Origin: Agromyces subbeticus DSM 16689
Lineage (GTDB): Bacteria > Actinomycetota > Actinomycetes > Actinomycetales > Microbacteriaceae
Reading direction: 5' to 3'
DNA length: 64,000 nt
Assembly (NCBI RefSeq): GCF_000421565.1
Contig: NZ_ATXG01000005.1
Coordinates: 1 to 64,000, forward strand
The notes under the pieces are model-generated. The model had not been told where the DNA came from and searched no databases. It saw only the letters and a program-made list of their open reading frames with translations. Below, piece by piece: positions 16,484 to 25,164 of the stretch. The position numbers and the translations under genes are program-made. The first letter of the stretch is position 1; each line of letters begins with the position of its first letter.

Positions 16484-17362
16484 CTACGACCGCGCGAGCT
16501 CTCGGGAGGCGTCCACCATCGCACGCACGTCCCGGGGGTGGTAGCGGAGATACACGCGTTGCGGTCGCCCCTTGCGCATGAGTGCATCCGTGCCGCCGTC
16601 GCCGTAGATGACTTGGCCGGTGATGAACCGGTTCCGGGGCGAGGCGAGATGCGCGACGAGTTCAGCCACGGGCTCCACCGGCCCCGGCGACCCCAACGGC
16701 TGCGGGAGCGCCGTCTGCAAGAGCCGTTGCTGCCGGTGCCACGACGAGACGACCTGCTCGGTGGCGATGATCCCGGGAGCCACCGCGTTCAGGACGATGC
16801 CATTGCCTGCCCACTCGGCCGCCACCGCGGCGGAACGCACCCAGAGGTTGAGCGCCATCTTGCTCGATCGGTAGATCTGGCTTCCCCGCCGCGTGCTGAC
16901 CAGCCGTCGAGCGACGCGTCCGGCCCGCTCCTCATCGCCGCGGAGACAGGCCCGAACCAGGGCGCCGCTGCCCCGGTTGAGGGTCGACGAGGAAGAGATC
17001 ACCACCGCGGCACCCGCCGGTGATGCGGCCAGGCAGTCACGGAGCCCATCGAGTACCGCGATGGTGCCGAAATAGTTGAGCGCCACCGTGTTCGGCCCTC
17101 GATCGTCCATTCCGGCGACGGCGATGACCGCGTCGATTCGACCATCAGTGCGATCGCGCACCTGACGGATGAGGTCGGCTCGACCCACGGGTGTCGCCAG
17201 GTCCGCCCGGACATCCACCGATTCGCCGATACCGCACGTGATCACACGAGCGGCGTTGCCGAGTTCGTGCGCGATTGCCCGGCCCAGCCCCGAGTCTGCG
17301 CCGGTCACGACGTACGTTCGAGCTTCGTCTGAGGTCTCCACCTTCCCACTCTTGCATGCCAT
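16484..17362 (-). CDS. Short-chain dehydrogenase/reductase (3-alpha-HSD/carbonyl reductase-like)
   Basis: The 292-residue SDR has the TGADSGLGRAIA cofactor loop (TGxxxGxG), a VVISSSSTLN active-site serine strand and YRSSKMALNLW (YxxxK). About 30 residues (ALVRACLRGDEERAGRVARR...) sit between Ser and Tyr, an insertion typical of the 3-alpha-hydroxysteroid dehydrogenase/carbonyl reductase branch. I chose ATG 17362 (MACKSGK), which falls inside the shared palindrome; the frame upstream to 17410 would overlap the TetR promoter. It is divergent from the TetR gene and presumably its main target. Substrate unknown, perhaps a xenobiotic ketone or steroid. Confidence 0.83.
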   Translation of the reverse strand: MACKSGKVETSDEARTYVVTGADSGLGRAIAHELGNAARVITCGIGESVDVRADLATPVGRADLIRQVRDRTDGRIDAVIAVAGMDDRGPNTVALNYFGTIAVLDGLRDCLAASPAGAAVVISSSSTLNRGSGALVRACLRGDEERAGRVARRLVSTRRGSQIYRSSKMALNLWVRSAAVAAEWAGNGIVLNAVAPGIIATEQVVSSWHRQQRLLQTALPQPLGSPGPVEPVAELVAHLASPRNRFITGQVIYGDGGTDALMRKGRPQRVYLRYHPRDVRAMVDASRELARS

Positions 17363-17393
17363 ATTGCAGTTCTGCAATATGCGGCCGTAGACT
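17360..17393. promoter_or_regulatory. TetR operator fused with the tetR promoter
   Basis: CATATTGCAG-TT-CTGCAATATG (17360-17381) is a perfect 22-bp palindrome. The tetR -35 TTGCAG (17365-17370) lies inside it, followed by a 17-bp spacer, -10 TAGACT (17388-17393) and ATG six bases later. The same palindrome covers the SDR start codon on the other strand, so one bound dimer can block both genes. Confidence 0.82.
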
Positions 17394-17399
17394 GCCGGG

Positions 17400-18023
17400 A
17401 TGGCGACCATGAATCACTATGCAGCCCGAAAGTCGCGCACCCGCAACGCCATCCGGACCAGCGCTGCCCGTCTCTTCGCGGATCGCGGCTACGCACGCAC
17501 GACGGTCGCGCAGATCGTGGCCGGCGCGAACGTCTCGGAACGGACCTTCTTCGTGCACTTCGCGTCGAAAGAGGACCTTCTCTTCGCCCACGTGCACGAG
17601 TTCGCTGAGGTTGCCTGGGCGGTTGCCGATTCGACGCCCTCGCCGCACCCGGTCGATCGCGTGAGGGCTGCCGTCGCCGCGCTGGTCGACGCGGCGTGCA
17701 CGGACGAGGCACTCCGAGACCAAGCCAGCGCGCGCGCGGCCCTCAGCCTCAACGGCCTGATCCCCGCCTCCCTCGCACGACAGCTCGTCGAGCTGGCGAG
17801 CGAGCTCACACTCCGAGTCGCCCGCGGAACTGCATCGCCCGCTGCCGATGTCGCACCGATGGTTGGGGCGGCGATCGGAGCGGTCGAGGCCGCTGGCCTC
17901 GTCGGCGCGGATGAGGCCGTGGATTCGCACGAGCTGCACCGTCGCATGATGGACGCGCTCGACGCGTCGCTCGTCGGCTTCGGTCGCACGCGGGGTCACA
18001 TCACGGGAGCCGCGCCCGTGTGA
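17400..18023 (+). CDS. TetR-family repressor of the SDR gene
   Basis: The 207-residue protein has a canonical TetR helix-turn-helix (IRTSAARLFADRGYARTTVAQIVAGANVSERTFFVHFASKEDL spans residues about 17-59) and an all-helical ligand domain rich in Ala. The ATG at 17400 is the predicted transcription start of TAGACT at 17388, so the mRNA is leaderless. The perfect palindrome over its -35 box implies negative autoregulation together with control of the divergent SDR. The ligand is unknown. Confidence 0.88.
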   Translation: MATMNHYAARKSRTRNAIRTSAARLFADRGYARTTVAQIVAGANVSERTFFVHFASKEDLLFAHVHEFAEVAWAVADSTPSPHPVDRVRAAVAALVDAACTDEALRDQASARAALSLNGLIPASLARQLVELASELTLRVARGTASPAADVAPMVGAAIGAVEAAGLVGADEAVDSHELHRRMMDALDASLVGFGRTRGHITGAAPV

Positions 18024-18046
18024 TCGGTCGTGCCAGACTCGACCCC

Positions 18047-18478
18047 ATGAGCATCTGGTTCGGCGAGCCCTCGTTGGAGTGGGCGAATTCACGAGACGAC
18101 ACCATGATCCGGGCGATTGGCATCGAGATGACCGAGGTCACGGAGCACTCGCTCAAGGGGCGCATGCCGGTCGACCACCGCACCCGCCAGCCCGGCGGGG
18201 TGCTGCACGGCGGGGCATCCGTCGCCTTCGCAGAGACGCTCGCGAGCTGGGGCGCGAGCTTCACCGTCGACCCGGAGAAGAACTACTGCGTCGGCATGGA
18301 GATCAACGCGAACCACATGCGCCCCGTCGCCGACGGCTGGGTCTACGGCGAGGCCACTCCGCTCACGCGCGGCCGCACCACGCAGGTCTGGGACATCAGG
18401 ATCACGGATGCCGCGGGCAAGCTCGTGTGCGTCTCGCGATGCACGATGGCCGTGCTCGCGAAACCCTCCGAGTACTGA
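18047..18478 (+). CDS. PaaI-type hotdog-fold thioesterase
   Basis: The 143-residue protein has the PaaI/MenI-like hotdog signature: RTRQPGGVLHGGASVAFAE, in which HGG starts the central helix, then CVGMEINANHMRPVADGWV, and TTQVWDIRITDAAGKLVCVSR. These enzymes hydrolyse acyl-CoA thioesters such as phenylacetyl-CoA or DHNA-CoA. ATG 18047 (MSIWFGEP) is preferred to 18020; CAGACT lies seven bases upstream and could serve as a -10. It stands alone between tetR and the convergent GH31 gene. Confidence 0.87.
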   Translation: MSIWFGEPSLEWANSRDDTMIRAIGIEMTEVTEHSLKGRMPVDHRTRQPGGVLHGGASVAFAETLASWGASFTVDPEKNYCVGMEINANHMRPVADGWVYGEATPLTRGRTTQVWDIRITDAAGKLVCVSRCTMAVLAKPSEY

Positions 18479-18509
18479 GCCTGCGGCACCCGGACTCTCG
18501 GGCACGAAC

Positions 18510-20753
18510 TCAGCCGGTGAACACCGGCGCGAGGTCGTCCCACGCAGCGGCCCTGATGTAGACCGCCGCTCGGTCGATCGACACCTCGCGTCGCAGCACC
18601 GCGGGTCCCTCGACCGCTTCGCCGGTCCACGCATCGCGCCACGCCCCCGGCGGCAGCGCGACCTCGTGCTCCGCCTCCCCCGCGACCAGCACGGGCGAGA
18701 CGAAGAGGTCGCGCCCGAGCATCCACTGCAGCGGGTGCGTCCATGCGGTGTCGAGCGCCGGGTGGTCGAAGTACACGGGCCGCATGAGCGGCGATGACGT
18801 GCGGATGCTCTGGGCGGCTTCGGCCGCGAGGTACGGCACGAGCCGCTCGCGCAGTTGCGCGAACTCGCGGAAGACCCCGAGCACGCGCTCGTCGCCGCTC
18901 TGCTCGGCGATGTTCCACGGCGTGCGGTCACGCGACGGCGTGCGGTGATGGTTGAACTCCGAGTGGTACTGCATGATCGGCACGAACGTCGATGCCGCGG
19001 TCGCCCGCAGGTAGAGCTCGGCGTCGGGCAGGTCACCCGAGAATCCGGCGAGATCCCAGCCCCAGTAGAGAATTCCGCTCGCCGCCGCCGAGAGCCCCGC
19101 GAACATCGACCAGCGGAACGCGTCCCACGTCGAGTTCTCGTCGCCGGCCCAGAACGCGCCGTGCGCCTGCGAACCGGCGAACCCGGCGCGACTGAACGTG
19201 ACGGGCGCCTTGCCCGAGGAACGGAGCAGGTCGCCGTACGCCTTCGCGTAGGCGACCGGGAAGCGATTGTTCGCCTCATCGCCGCGCGTGCCGTCGAGAT
19301 ACCCGAGCTCTCGGCCCCACGCGTGTTCGCCGCCGTCGGTCTTGAACCCGTCGATGCCGACCTCGTCGACGAGGTAGCGCCGTTTCTCGGTCCACCAAGC
19401 CGCTGCGCGATCGTCGGTGAGGTCGGGCATGTACGACAGCGGGAACCACCAGCCGCGGTTCCGGTACGGGCGGAGCGCGCCGCGAGCGTCGGGCTCCCTG
19501 ATGAGCACCCCCTCGCGAACGGCCGCGCGAGCGTCGGCCTTCGCCTGCCCCGCAGGGTGTGGTCGGAGCTTCATGAGGGGAATCTGCCAGAGGTGCACCC
19601 GGATGTCGCGGGCATGCAGTTCATCGACCATGCCCTTCGGGTCGGGCCACGCCCCGTCTTCGGGGAACTCGAAGTCGGCGAGCCGATGCGGGGCACCGTC
19701 CTCGGTCACGGCGTAGCGGGAATCGCGGAACGCGGTGAACGTGCTCTCGTCGCTCCACGCCTCGATCACGACCGAGCCGACCGGCACGTCGTGCCCGCGG
19801 TGCAGGTCCATCTGCCGCATGACCTCGGCCTGCGTGTTCCATTCGTTGCCACTCGCCCAGAGCCGGAACACCCAGTCGGGCAACTGCTCGGGGCGACCGA
19901 CCTCGTCGAGGAACGCGTCGAGCACCTCGGTGGGCGTGCCGCCGTAGAACGCGGTCGTCACCGCCGGCTCGCCGATCGGGGCATCCGTCTCGACCTCGAC
20001 GAACATCGTGTCGGTGGCGCTCGCCCCCAGGTCGAACTGCACCCGGCGCGAGGTCCGCACGTGGAAGCCCCAGCCATCGCCGCCGACGACGTGCGCGAAC
20101 GGCATCGGCAGGTACGTCTTGCGCTCGGCGCCCTGGCTCTTGTACTGCTCGAAGACGACCGAGTCGAGCTCGCTGCCGCGGTGGTCGAGGGCGTCGAACC
20201 GCTCGCCGAATCCGGTGACGTGTTCGCCCGGCTCGAGCGGGACCGCGAACCGCACTCGGCGCACGCGCTCGCCATCGGTGAGCGTGGCGACGCTGCCCGC
20301 CACGATACGGCGGGTGCCGGTCGACGCGACGACGTCGTCGGGTGCGGGCTGCCAGCCGAAGACGGGCGTCTCGAACCAGCGGGTGTGCTGCGCTGCGCCC
20401 TCGGCGGTGCGCCCGCTCAGTCGGTAACGGAGGTGGCTGCCCGCCTCTGGGGCATCGATCGCGAGCGCCCAGCCGCCTGCGGCGCGCGCGAGCCGCGCTT
20501 GAGCGGAGGCGAGATGGCCGCCGTCGACCGTCTGGCCGCGCGAGGTGCGGGCGATGCGGTCGAGCGGCATCCGCTCGCGGTGTCGTTCGCCGCTCGGATC
20601 GACGACGACGAGCTCAGCTTCGACCTCGACGATGTCGGGGGTCGCACGTGCACCGATCGCCAGCGATTCGCCGGCGACCGGGTCGATCGGCCAGCGCTGC
20701 TCGGTGTCGACCGAGTACGGGTGCCCCGATCCGAACGGGCGATGGCGAATCAT
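18510..20753 (-). CDS. Glycoside hydrolase family 31 (alpha-glucosidase/alpha-xylosidase type)
   Basis: The 747-residue enzyme has an N-terminal beta-sandwich, the GH31 (beta/alpha)8 barrel and C-terminal beta domains. The nucleophile is Asp473 in GIDGFKTDGGE and the acid/base Asp538 in WAGDENSTW; VRGHDV-like and GWDLAGFSG stretches are also present. There is no signal peptide, so it acts on imported oligosaccharides. The start ATG 20753 overlaps the GH15 stop (ATGA); the much longer open frame upstream is only a shadow of GH15. It is the last gene of the sugar operon. The linkage specificity (alpha-1,6, 1,3, 1,4 or xyloside) cannot be read from sequence. Confidence 0.92.
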   Translation of the reverse strand: MIRHRPFGSGHPYSVDTEQRWPIDPVAGESLAIGARATPDIVEVEAELVVVDPSGERHRERMPLDRIARTSRGQTVDGGHLASAQARLARAAGGWALAIDAPEAGSHLRYRLSGRTAEGAAQHTRWFETPVFGWQPAPDDVVASTGTRRIVAGSVATLTDGERVRRVRFAVPLEPGEHVTGFGERFDALDHRGSELDSVVFEQYKSQGAERKTYLPMPFAHVVGGDGWGFHVRTSRRVQFDLGASATDTMFVEVETDAPIGEPAVTTAFYGGTPTEVLDAFLDEVGRPEQLPDWVFRLWASGNEWNTQAEVMRQMDLHRGHDVPVGSVVIEAWSDESTFTAFRDSRYAVTEDGAPHRLADFEFPEDGAWPDPKGMVDELHARDIRVHLWQIPLMKLRPHPAGQAKADARAAVREGVLIREPDARGALRPYRNRGWWFPLSYMPDLTDDRAAAWWTEKRRYLVDEVGIDGFKTDGGEHAWGRELGYLDGTRGDEANNRFPVAYAKAYGDLLRSSGKAPVTFSRAGFAGSQAHGAFWAGDENSTWDAFRWSMFAGLSAAASGILYWGWDLAGFSGDLPDAELYLRATAASTFVPIMQYHSEFNHHRTPSRDRTPWNIAEQSGDERVLGVFREFAQLRERLVPYLAAEAAQSIRTSSPLMRPVYFDHPALDTAWTHPLQWMLGRDLFVSPVLVAGEAEHEVALPPGAWRDAWTGEAVEGPAVLRREVSIDRAAVYIRAAAWDDLAPVFTG

Positions 20754-21904
20754 GCCGATGCCTCCAACTCGACCGAGAGGCGCATCACCATCGCGTGGCT
20801 CCAGAGCAAGGGTTGCGCGACCGGCCCCCAGCGCTCGACCCACTCGTCGACACGATCGGGTGCGAGGAGATGCCCGCCGACCTGCTCGGGCAGGGAGCCG
20901 TCGTCGCCTGCGGTCGCCACGGCCCAATCGAGGAGCTCGCGCGCGCGGTCGGCGTTGCCGGAGCGGAGCTGGGCGAGCCCGAGCACGCATGACAGCAAGG
21001 GCCACCGGCCGCCGCCGTAGAAGGTGTCCTCGCGATAGCGGTGCACCCCACCGTCGACCGTGAGGTCGCGTTCGATCGCCGCGATCGTGGCGCGACCCAG
21101 ATCGGATCCGGCCGGAACGACGTCGAGCAGGCCGACGACGGCTGCAAGGCTCGCATCGACGGCGGCGGAGCCGACCCACTTGGCGAGATGACCGTCGACG
21201 ACGCCGTCGGTGAGCAGCATCCGGCTGATCTCCGCTTCGGCCGCGACGGCCGCGGCTTCTCGCTCGGCATCGAGCACTCCGACGGCGACGGCCTCGCGAA
21301 GTCCGGCCGCGATGCATCCGAGCGTGGAGACGTGCACGTGCATGGCGTGCTCCTCCCACCAGTCGAAGCACGGGCGCTGCCATGAGACGCAGAGATAGTC
21401 GACGGTGAGGGCGATCGCGTCGGCCCAGCGCGAGGCATCCGTGCCGTGCCGGCGCACATGCTGCCCCACCGCCCAGAGCCACGTGCCGTACCCGTCGAGC
21501 TGGAAGTCCCACCACTCGTCGTCGCCGGCCTGGCCGTCGAACGTGAACCGCGTCGACAGCATCGCGGTGTCGGCGACGGGCACGCCGGCCCGGGCGGCCT
21601 CGACGATCGCCGTCACGTCGGCGGCGCGTGCGTCGAGCACCGCGGCGCACCAGTCGAAGAACCGCGCCGCCGATTCCGCCCGGCCGTAGCTCGACATGCC
21701 GTCGGCGATGAACGCGCCGTCTCGGAACCAGCTGTAGCCGGTGTACGCCGAGAAGGTCGGACTCGCCGGATAGGCACCCCCTGCATGCTGGAGCGATGCG
21801 ATGAGGTCGGCGCTCGATTCGGCGAGCGCGGCGATCGCGGTGTTCGCGGTGCGCGCCGCTGGCGCGCCGGTCGGTGCCGGTTGGTCGATCTTCGGCAGGG
21901 TCAT
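20750..21904 (-). CDS. Glycoside hydrolase family 15, single-domain, cytoplasmic
   Basis: The 384-residue (alpha/alpha)6 barrel enzyme lacks the N-terminal beta-sandwich of classical bacterial glucoamylases. GYSWFRDGAFIADGM is the substrate-subsite motif; Glu184 in DWWEEH fits the general acid and Glu340 in GSLPEQVGG the base. The size and layout recall the isomaltose glucohydrolase type of GH15 described in Kribbella, from memory and not aligned. No signal peptide. ATG 21904 is chosen; it overlaps GH31 by four bases. Predicted to release beta-glucose from short alpha-glucosides delivered by the adjacent ABC importer. Confidence 0.85.
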   Translation of the reverse strand: MTLPKIDQPAPTGAPAARTANTAIAALAESSADLIASLQHAGGAYPASPTFSAYTGYSWFRDGAFIADGMSSYGRAESAARFFDWCAAVLDARAADVTAIVEAARAGVPVADTAMLSTRFTFDGQAGDDEWWDFQLDGYGTWLWAVGQHVRRHGTDASRWADAIALTVDYLCVSWQRPCFDWWEEHAMHVHVSTLGCIAAGLREAVAVGVLDAEREAAAVAAEAEISRMLLTDGVVDGHLAKWVGSAAVDASLAAVVGLLDVVPAGSDLGRATIAAIERDLTVDGGVHRYREDTFYGGGRWPLLSCVLGLAQLRSGNADRARELLDWAVATAGDDGSLPEQVGGHLLAPDRVDEWVERWGPVAQPLLWSHAMVMRLSVELEASA

Positions 21905-21988
21905 CCGTCTGCTGCTTTCATGCTCGTTCGTGGGTGGTCCTGTGCTTCGTCGGGCCGAGGCCGGCACTGCGCCCCGGCCCGACGCTTC

Positions 21989-23233
21989 TCAGCCGCCGAT
22001 GGCGGCGTTGATGCGCTCTTCGGCCGAGCTGAGCGCTTCTTCGACGGACTTGCGGCCCGACTGCGCTTCCACGAGTTCCTCGGTCATGATGTCCTGCATC
22101 TCCTGCTGGCCCTCAGCCACCACGGGCGGCAGCGCGACCTGCTCGAGCGAGTCGAAGACGGCCTGCCGGTTCTCGGGGGTGCCGAGCTCGAGGTAGCTCG
22201 CGAGCGCTGCTTCGTCGGACGTCGCCGGCAGTTCCCATCCGGATTCGAGGCGAGCCTCGACCATGACCTCGCTCGACGTGAGGAACTCGGCGAACTTCGC
22301 GGCCGCCTCGACGTGGTCGGACTCGGCGGAGACGCCGACGGCGTTCGAGAACAGGGCGCTCGCCTGCTCGGTGTTGCCGGGCTCGACGGCGATGTCCCAG
22401 CCGAACGGAACGTCGGCGAAGGCGCCGAACATCCAGATTCCGGTGTGCAGCATGCCGAGCTTGCCGTCGGTGAACAGGGTCGTGTCGAAGTCGGGAGTGC
22501 CCTGCCCCGCTTCGATCGTCGGCATCACGGTGCCGCTCTTGCCGACCAGCCACTCGGCGGCTTCGATGCCCTCGGGCGAGTTGAAGGCGGTCTTCGTGCC
22601 GCTCTTGTCGAGGAACTCGCCGCCGTTCTGCGCCAGCACCTTGTAGAACTCGTAGAAGCTCACCGGCTGGTGGTCGCCCCACGCACCTGCCGCGGCGTCG
22701 GTGAGCTTCTCGGCCGCGGCCTGCTCCTCGGCCCAGGTCCAGTCGGAGGTCGGGTACTCGAGCCCCGCCGCGTCGAAGAGGTCGCGGTTGTAGAACAGCA
22801 CAACGGTCGAGAACGAGCTCGGGAGTGCGTACTGCACGCCATCGGTCTGATAGGCATCGAGCACACTCTGGCGATACGCGTCGGGGGCCTCGACGGGCAG
22901 CTCCGCCAGAACGCCGTTGGCCTGGTACTGGGCGTAATTCGAGTACTCGATGTCGAACACGTCGGCGACGGTGCCTGCTGCGAGGTCGGTCTGCAGCGCC
23001 GTGCCGTAGTCGGCGTACGGGAGCGTGGTGACCTCGACGGTGATGTCGGGATTCTCCTCTTCGAACGCGGCGACGATCTTCTCGAGGTTCTCTTCGTTGC
23101 CGTCGTTGGAGATGAAGTTCGTGTAGGTGATCGTGACGTCACCGGACTCCTGGTCCCCGCCGGCGGCGCAACCGCTCAGGGTGAGCGCGACGGCGGCAGC
23201 GAGGCCGACCGTTGCGAGTGCTGTGGTCCTCAT
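21989..23233 (-). CDS. ABC sugar-binding lipoprotein
   Basis: The 414-residue precursor has a lipoprotein signal with lipobox LSGC (Cys near residue 22), then an extracellular solute-binding domain of the MalE/family 1 type: VTITYTNFISNDGNEENLEKIVAAFEEENP cannot be missed as the usual first lobe, followed by YALPSSFSTVVLFYNRDLFDAAGL and DGKLGMLHTGIWMFG. ATG 23233 follows GAAGGAGAT by a few bases. It lies between the permeases and the hydrolases in one operon and binds the substrate outside the membrane. Confidence 0.92.
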   Translation of the reverse strand: MRTTALATVGLAAAVALTLSGCAAGGDQESGDVTITYTNFISNDGNEENLEKIVAAFEEENPDITVEVTTLPYADYGTALQTDLAAGTVADVFDIEYSNYAQYQANGVLAELPVEAPDAYRQSVLDAYQTDGVQYALPSSFSTVVLFYNRDLFDAAGLEYPTSDWTWAEEQAAAEKLTDAAAGAWGDHQPVSFYEFYKVLAQNGGEFLDKSGTKTAFNSPEGIEAAEWLVGKSGTVMPTIEAGQGTPDFDTTLFTDGKLGMLHTGIWMFGAFADVPFGWDIAVEPGNTEQASALFSNAVGVSAESDHVEAAAKFAEFLTSSEVMVEARLESGWELPATSDEAALASYLELGTPENRQAVFDSLEQVALPPVVAEGQQEMQDIMTEELVEAQSGRKSVEEALSSAEERINAAIGG

Positions 23234-23312
23234 GATGGGTATCTCCTTCGATATGGGTGAGGCGGAGTGGATGGTGCGGTGCATGGGTCGGGTGGCGACC
23301 GACGCCGGCCGA

Positions 23313-24206
23313 CTACTTCAAGCCGGCATTGGCGACACCCTGGATCACGTACTTCTGGGCGAAGAGATAGATGGCGAGCATCGGCAGGATGCTGATCACC
23401 GAACCGGCCATGACGATGTCCCACTGCGTGGTGAACTGGCCCTGCAGGCCGGCGAGTGCAACCGGCAGCGTCTGCAATTCCGGCGAGCGCAGCACGACGA
23501 GCGGCCAGAGGAAGCTGTTCCAGCTGCCCATGAACGCGAAGACCGCGAGGGTGGCGAGGGCCGGCCGGATGTTCGGGAGGATCACCGTCCAGAAGATCCG
23601 GAAGTGGCCGGCGCCGTCGAGGGCGGCGGCCTCATCGAGCTCGATCGGCACCTGGTTCATCGCCTGCCGCAGCAGGAAGATGCCGAAGGCGGCCGCGAAT
23701 GTCGGCAGCAGCGCGCCGAGGTAGGTGTCGACGAGTCCGAACGCCTTCAGCTCGGCGAACAGCGGCACGACGAGCACCTGCAGTGGGATCATCATCGTCG
23801 CGAGGTACACGCCGAACACGACCGTGCGGCCCGGGAACGGCAGACGGCTGAAGGCGTAGGCGGCCGTCGCACTCGTGAAGAGCTGCACGAGGGTCGTGAC
23901 GACGGCGAGCAGCATGCTGTTTCCGACGACCCTCGCGAACGGCACCTGCTGGAAGAGCTGCACGTAGGCGTCGAAGCCCGGGTCGGCCGGCAGGAGCGAC
24001 GGCGTCGAGCCGAGCCCGCTGCCCGGGCTCAGCGAGGTGACGAGCGTCCAGTAGAACGGGAAGAACATCACGAGCGCGCCGATCACCATCACGGTGTGCA
24101 GCAGTACGCTGCGTCCCATCGCGGCACGTGCCGCGGCGGTGCGTGCCGCGACGGTGCGTGCCGCGACGGTGCGGGGCCCGGTCGCTCGAAGCGTCGTCTC
24201 AGCCAT
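23313..24206 (-). CDS. ABC sugar permease, MalG type
   Basis: The 297-residue inner-membrane permease has six helices and the EAA loop ELDEAAALDGAGHFRIFW...P that docks the ATPase. The N-terminus is a low-complexity (V/A)AART repeat (about nt 24120-24185), a local GC-rich tandem duplication. Its start overlaps the MalF-type gene by eight bases. No ATP-binding subunit is encoded in the operon, so a shared MsiK-like ATPase elsewhere must energise it, as is common in actinobacteria. Confidence 0.92.
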   Translation of the reverse strand: MAETTLRATGPRTVAARTVAARTAAARAAMGRSVLLHTVMVIGALVMFFPFYWTLVTSLSPGSGLGSTPSLLPADPGFDAYVQLFQQVPFARVVGNSMLLAVVTTLVQLFTSATAAYAFSRLPFPGRTVVFGVYLATMMIPLQVLVVPLFAELKAFGLVDTYLGALLPTFAAAFGIFLLRQAMNQVPIELDEAAALDGAGHFRIFWTVILPNIRPALATLAVFAFMGSWNSFLWPLVVLRSPELQTLPVALAGLQGQFTTQWDIVMAGSVISILPMLAIYLFAQKYVIQGVANAGLK

Positions 24207-25164
24207 AGTTCACCCACTTGCGTTGGCCGCGGATCTGCACGACCGTGACCGCGAGGATCACGATGAAGAGCAGCCACGAGAGAGCGGATGCCTCGCCGGC
24301 CTTGCCATACCGGAAGGTGAGGTCGTAGATCTGCTGCACGACCACCTGGGTCGCGCCACCCGGCCCGCCCCCGGTCATCGCGTAGACCTGGTCGAAGACC
24401 TGGAACCCGTTGATGAGCGAGATCACGACGACGAAGAACGTGGCAGGCGACAAGAGCGGGAGGGTGATGGAGAAGAGCCGACGCCACCAGCCCGCGCCGT
24501 CGACGCGTGCCGCATCGACGAGTCCGGGGTCGATCGCCTGGAGCCCGGCGAGCAGGATCACCATGACGAAGCCGAGATCCTTCCACGCCGAAGCGAGGAT
24601 GATCGACGGCATCGCCCATGCCGGATCCGACCACCATCCGGGCCCCTCGATGCCGAAGAAGCCGAGCACCGTGTTCACCACGCCGTTGCTGGGGTTCAGG
24701 AGCCATCGCCAGACGAGGGCGACGACGATCCAGCTCGTGATGACCGGCAGGAAGTAGATCCCGCGCAACAGCGTGCGGCCGCGGAGCGCCGTGTTCAGCG
24801 CGAGCGCGATCGCGAGACCGCCGACGTACACGAGCGGCAGATAGCCGACGATGTAGTACACGGTGTGCAGGAAGACGTCGCCCGTCGCGGGATCCGTGAG
24901 CAGGGTCGCGTAGTTGTCGAGCCCGACCCATTTCGCCGGCGAGAGCAGGTTCCACTCGGTGAGGCTGATCCATGCGGCCGCCACCATCGGGCCGAGCACG
25001 AAGAGCACGAGCGGGATGGCACTCGGCAGCATGAAGGCGAGCACTGTGAGCGCGTAGCGACGCCGCGACCCACGGGCCGACGGATGTCGCGGAGCGACGC
25101 CGGTCGCCGAAGACGATGATCCACCGTCGATCTCGGCGGCCGCCGCTCCGACGAGGGCGGTCAT
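24199..25164 (-). CDS. ABC sugar permease, MalF type
   Basis: The 321-residue permease has six helices. The EAA loop reads GLVDAARVDGAGWWRRLFSITLPLL in pieces (VDAARVDGAGWWRRLF is the core). ATG 25164 (MTALVGAA) is selected because it overlaps the ROK stop codon (ATGA); the frame further upstream is only a shadow. It partners with the MalG-type protein to form the channel for the alpha-glucoside importer. Confidence 0.92.
   Translation of the reverse strand: MTALVGAAAAEIDGGSSSSATGVAPRHPSARGSRRRYALTVLAFMLPSAIPLVLFVLGPMVAAAWISLTEWNLLSPAKWVGLDNYATLLTDPATGDVFLHTVYYIVGYLPLVYVGGLAIALALNTALRGRTLLRGIYFLPVITSWIVVALVWRWLLNPSNGVVNTVLGFFGIEGPGWWSDPAWAMPSIILASAWKDLGFVMVILLAGLQAIDPGLVDAARVDGAGWWRRLFSITLPLLSPATFFVVVISLINGFQVFDQVYAMTGGGPGGATQVVVQQIYDLTFRYGKAGEASALSWLLFIVILAVTVVQIRGQRKWVNYG

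Noticed and set aside
20754-21650. N-terminal 299-residue extension of the GH31 frame
   Set aside because: It is an out-of-frame reading of the GH15 gene; the ATGA overlap at 20750-20753 marks the true GH31 start.
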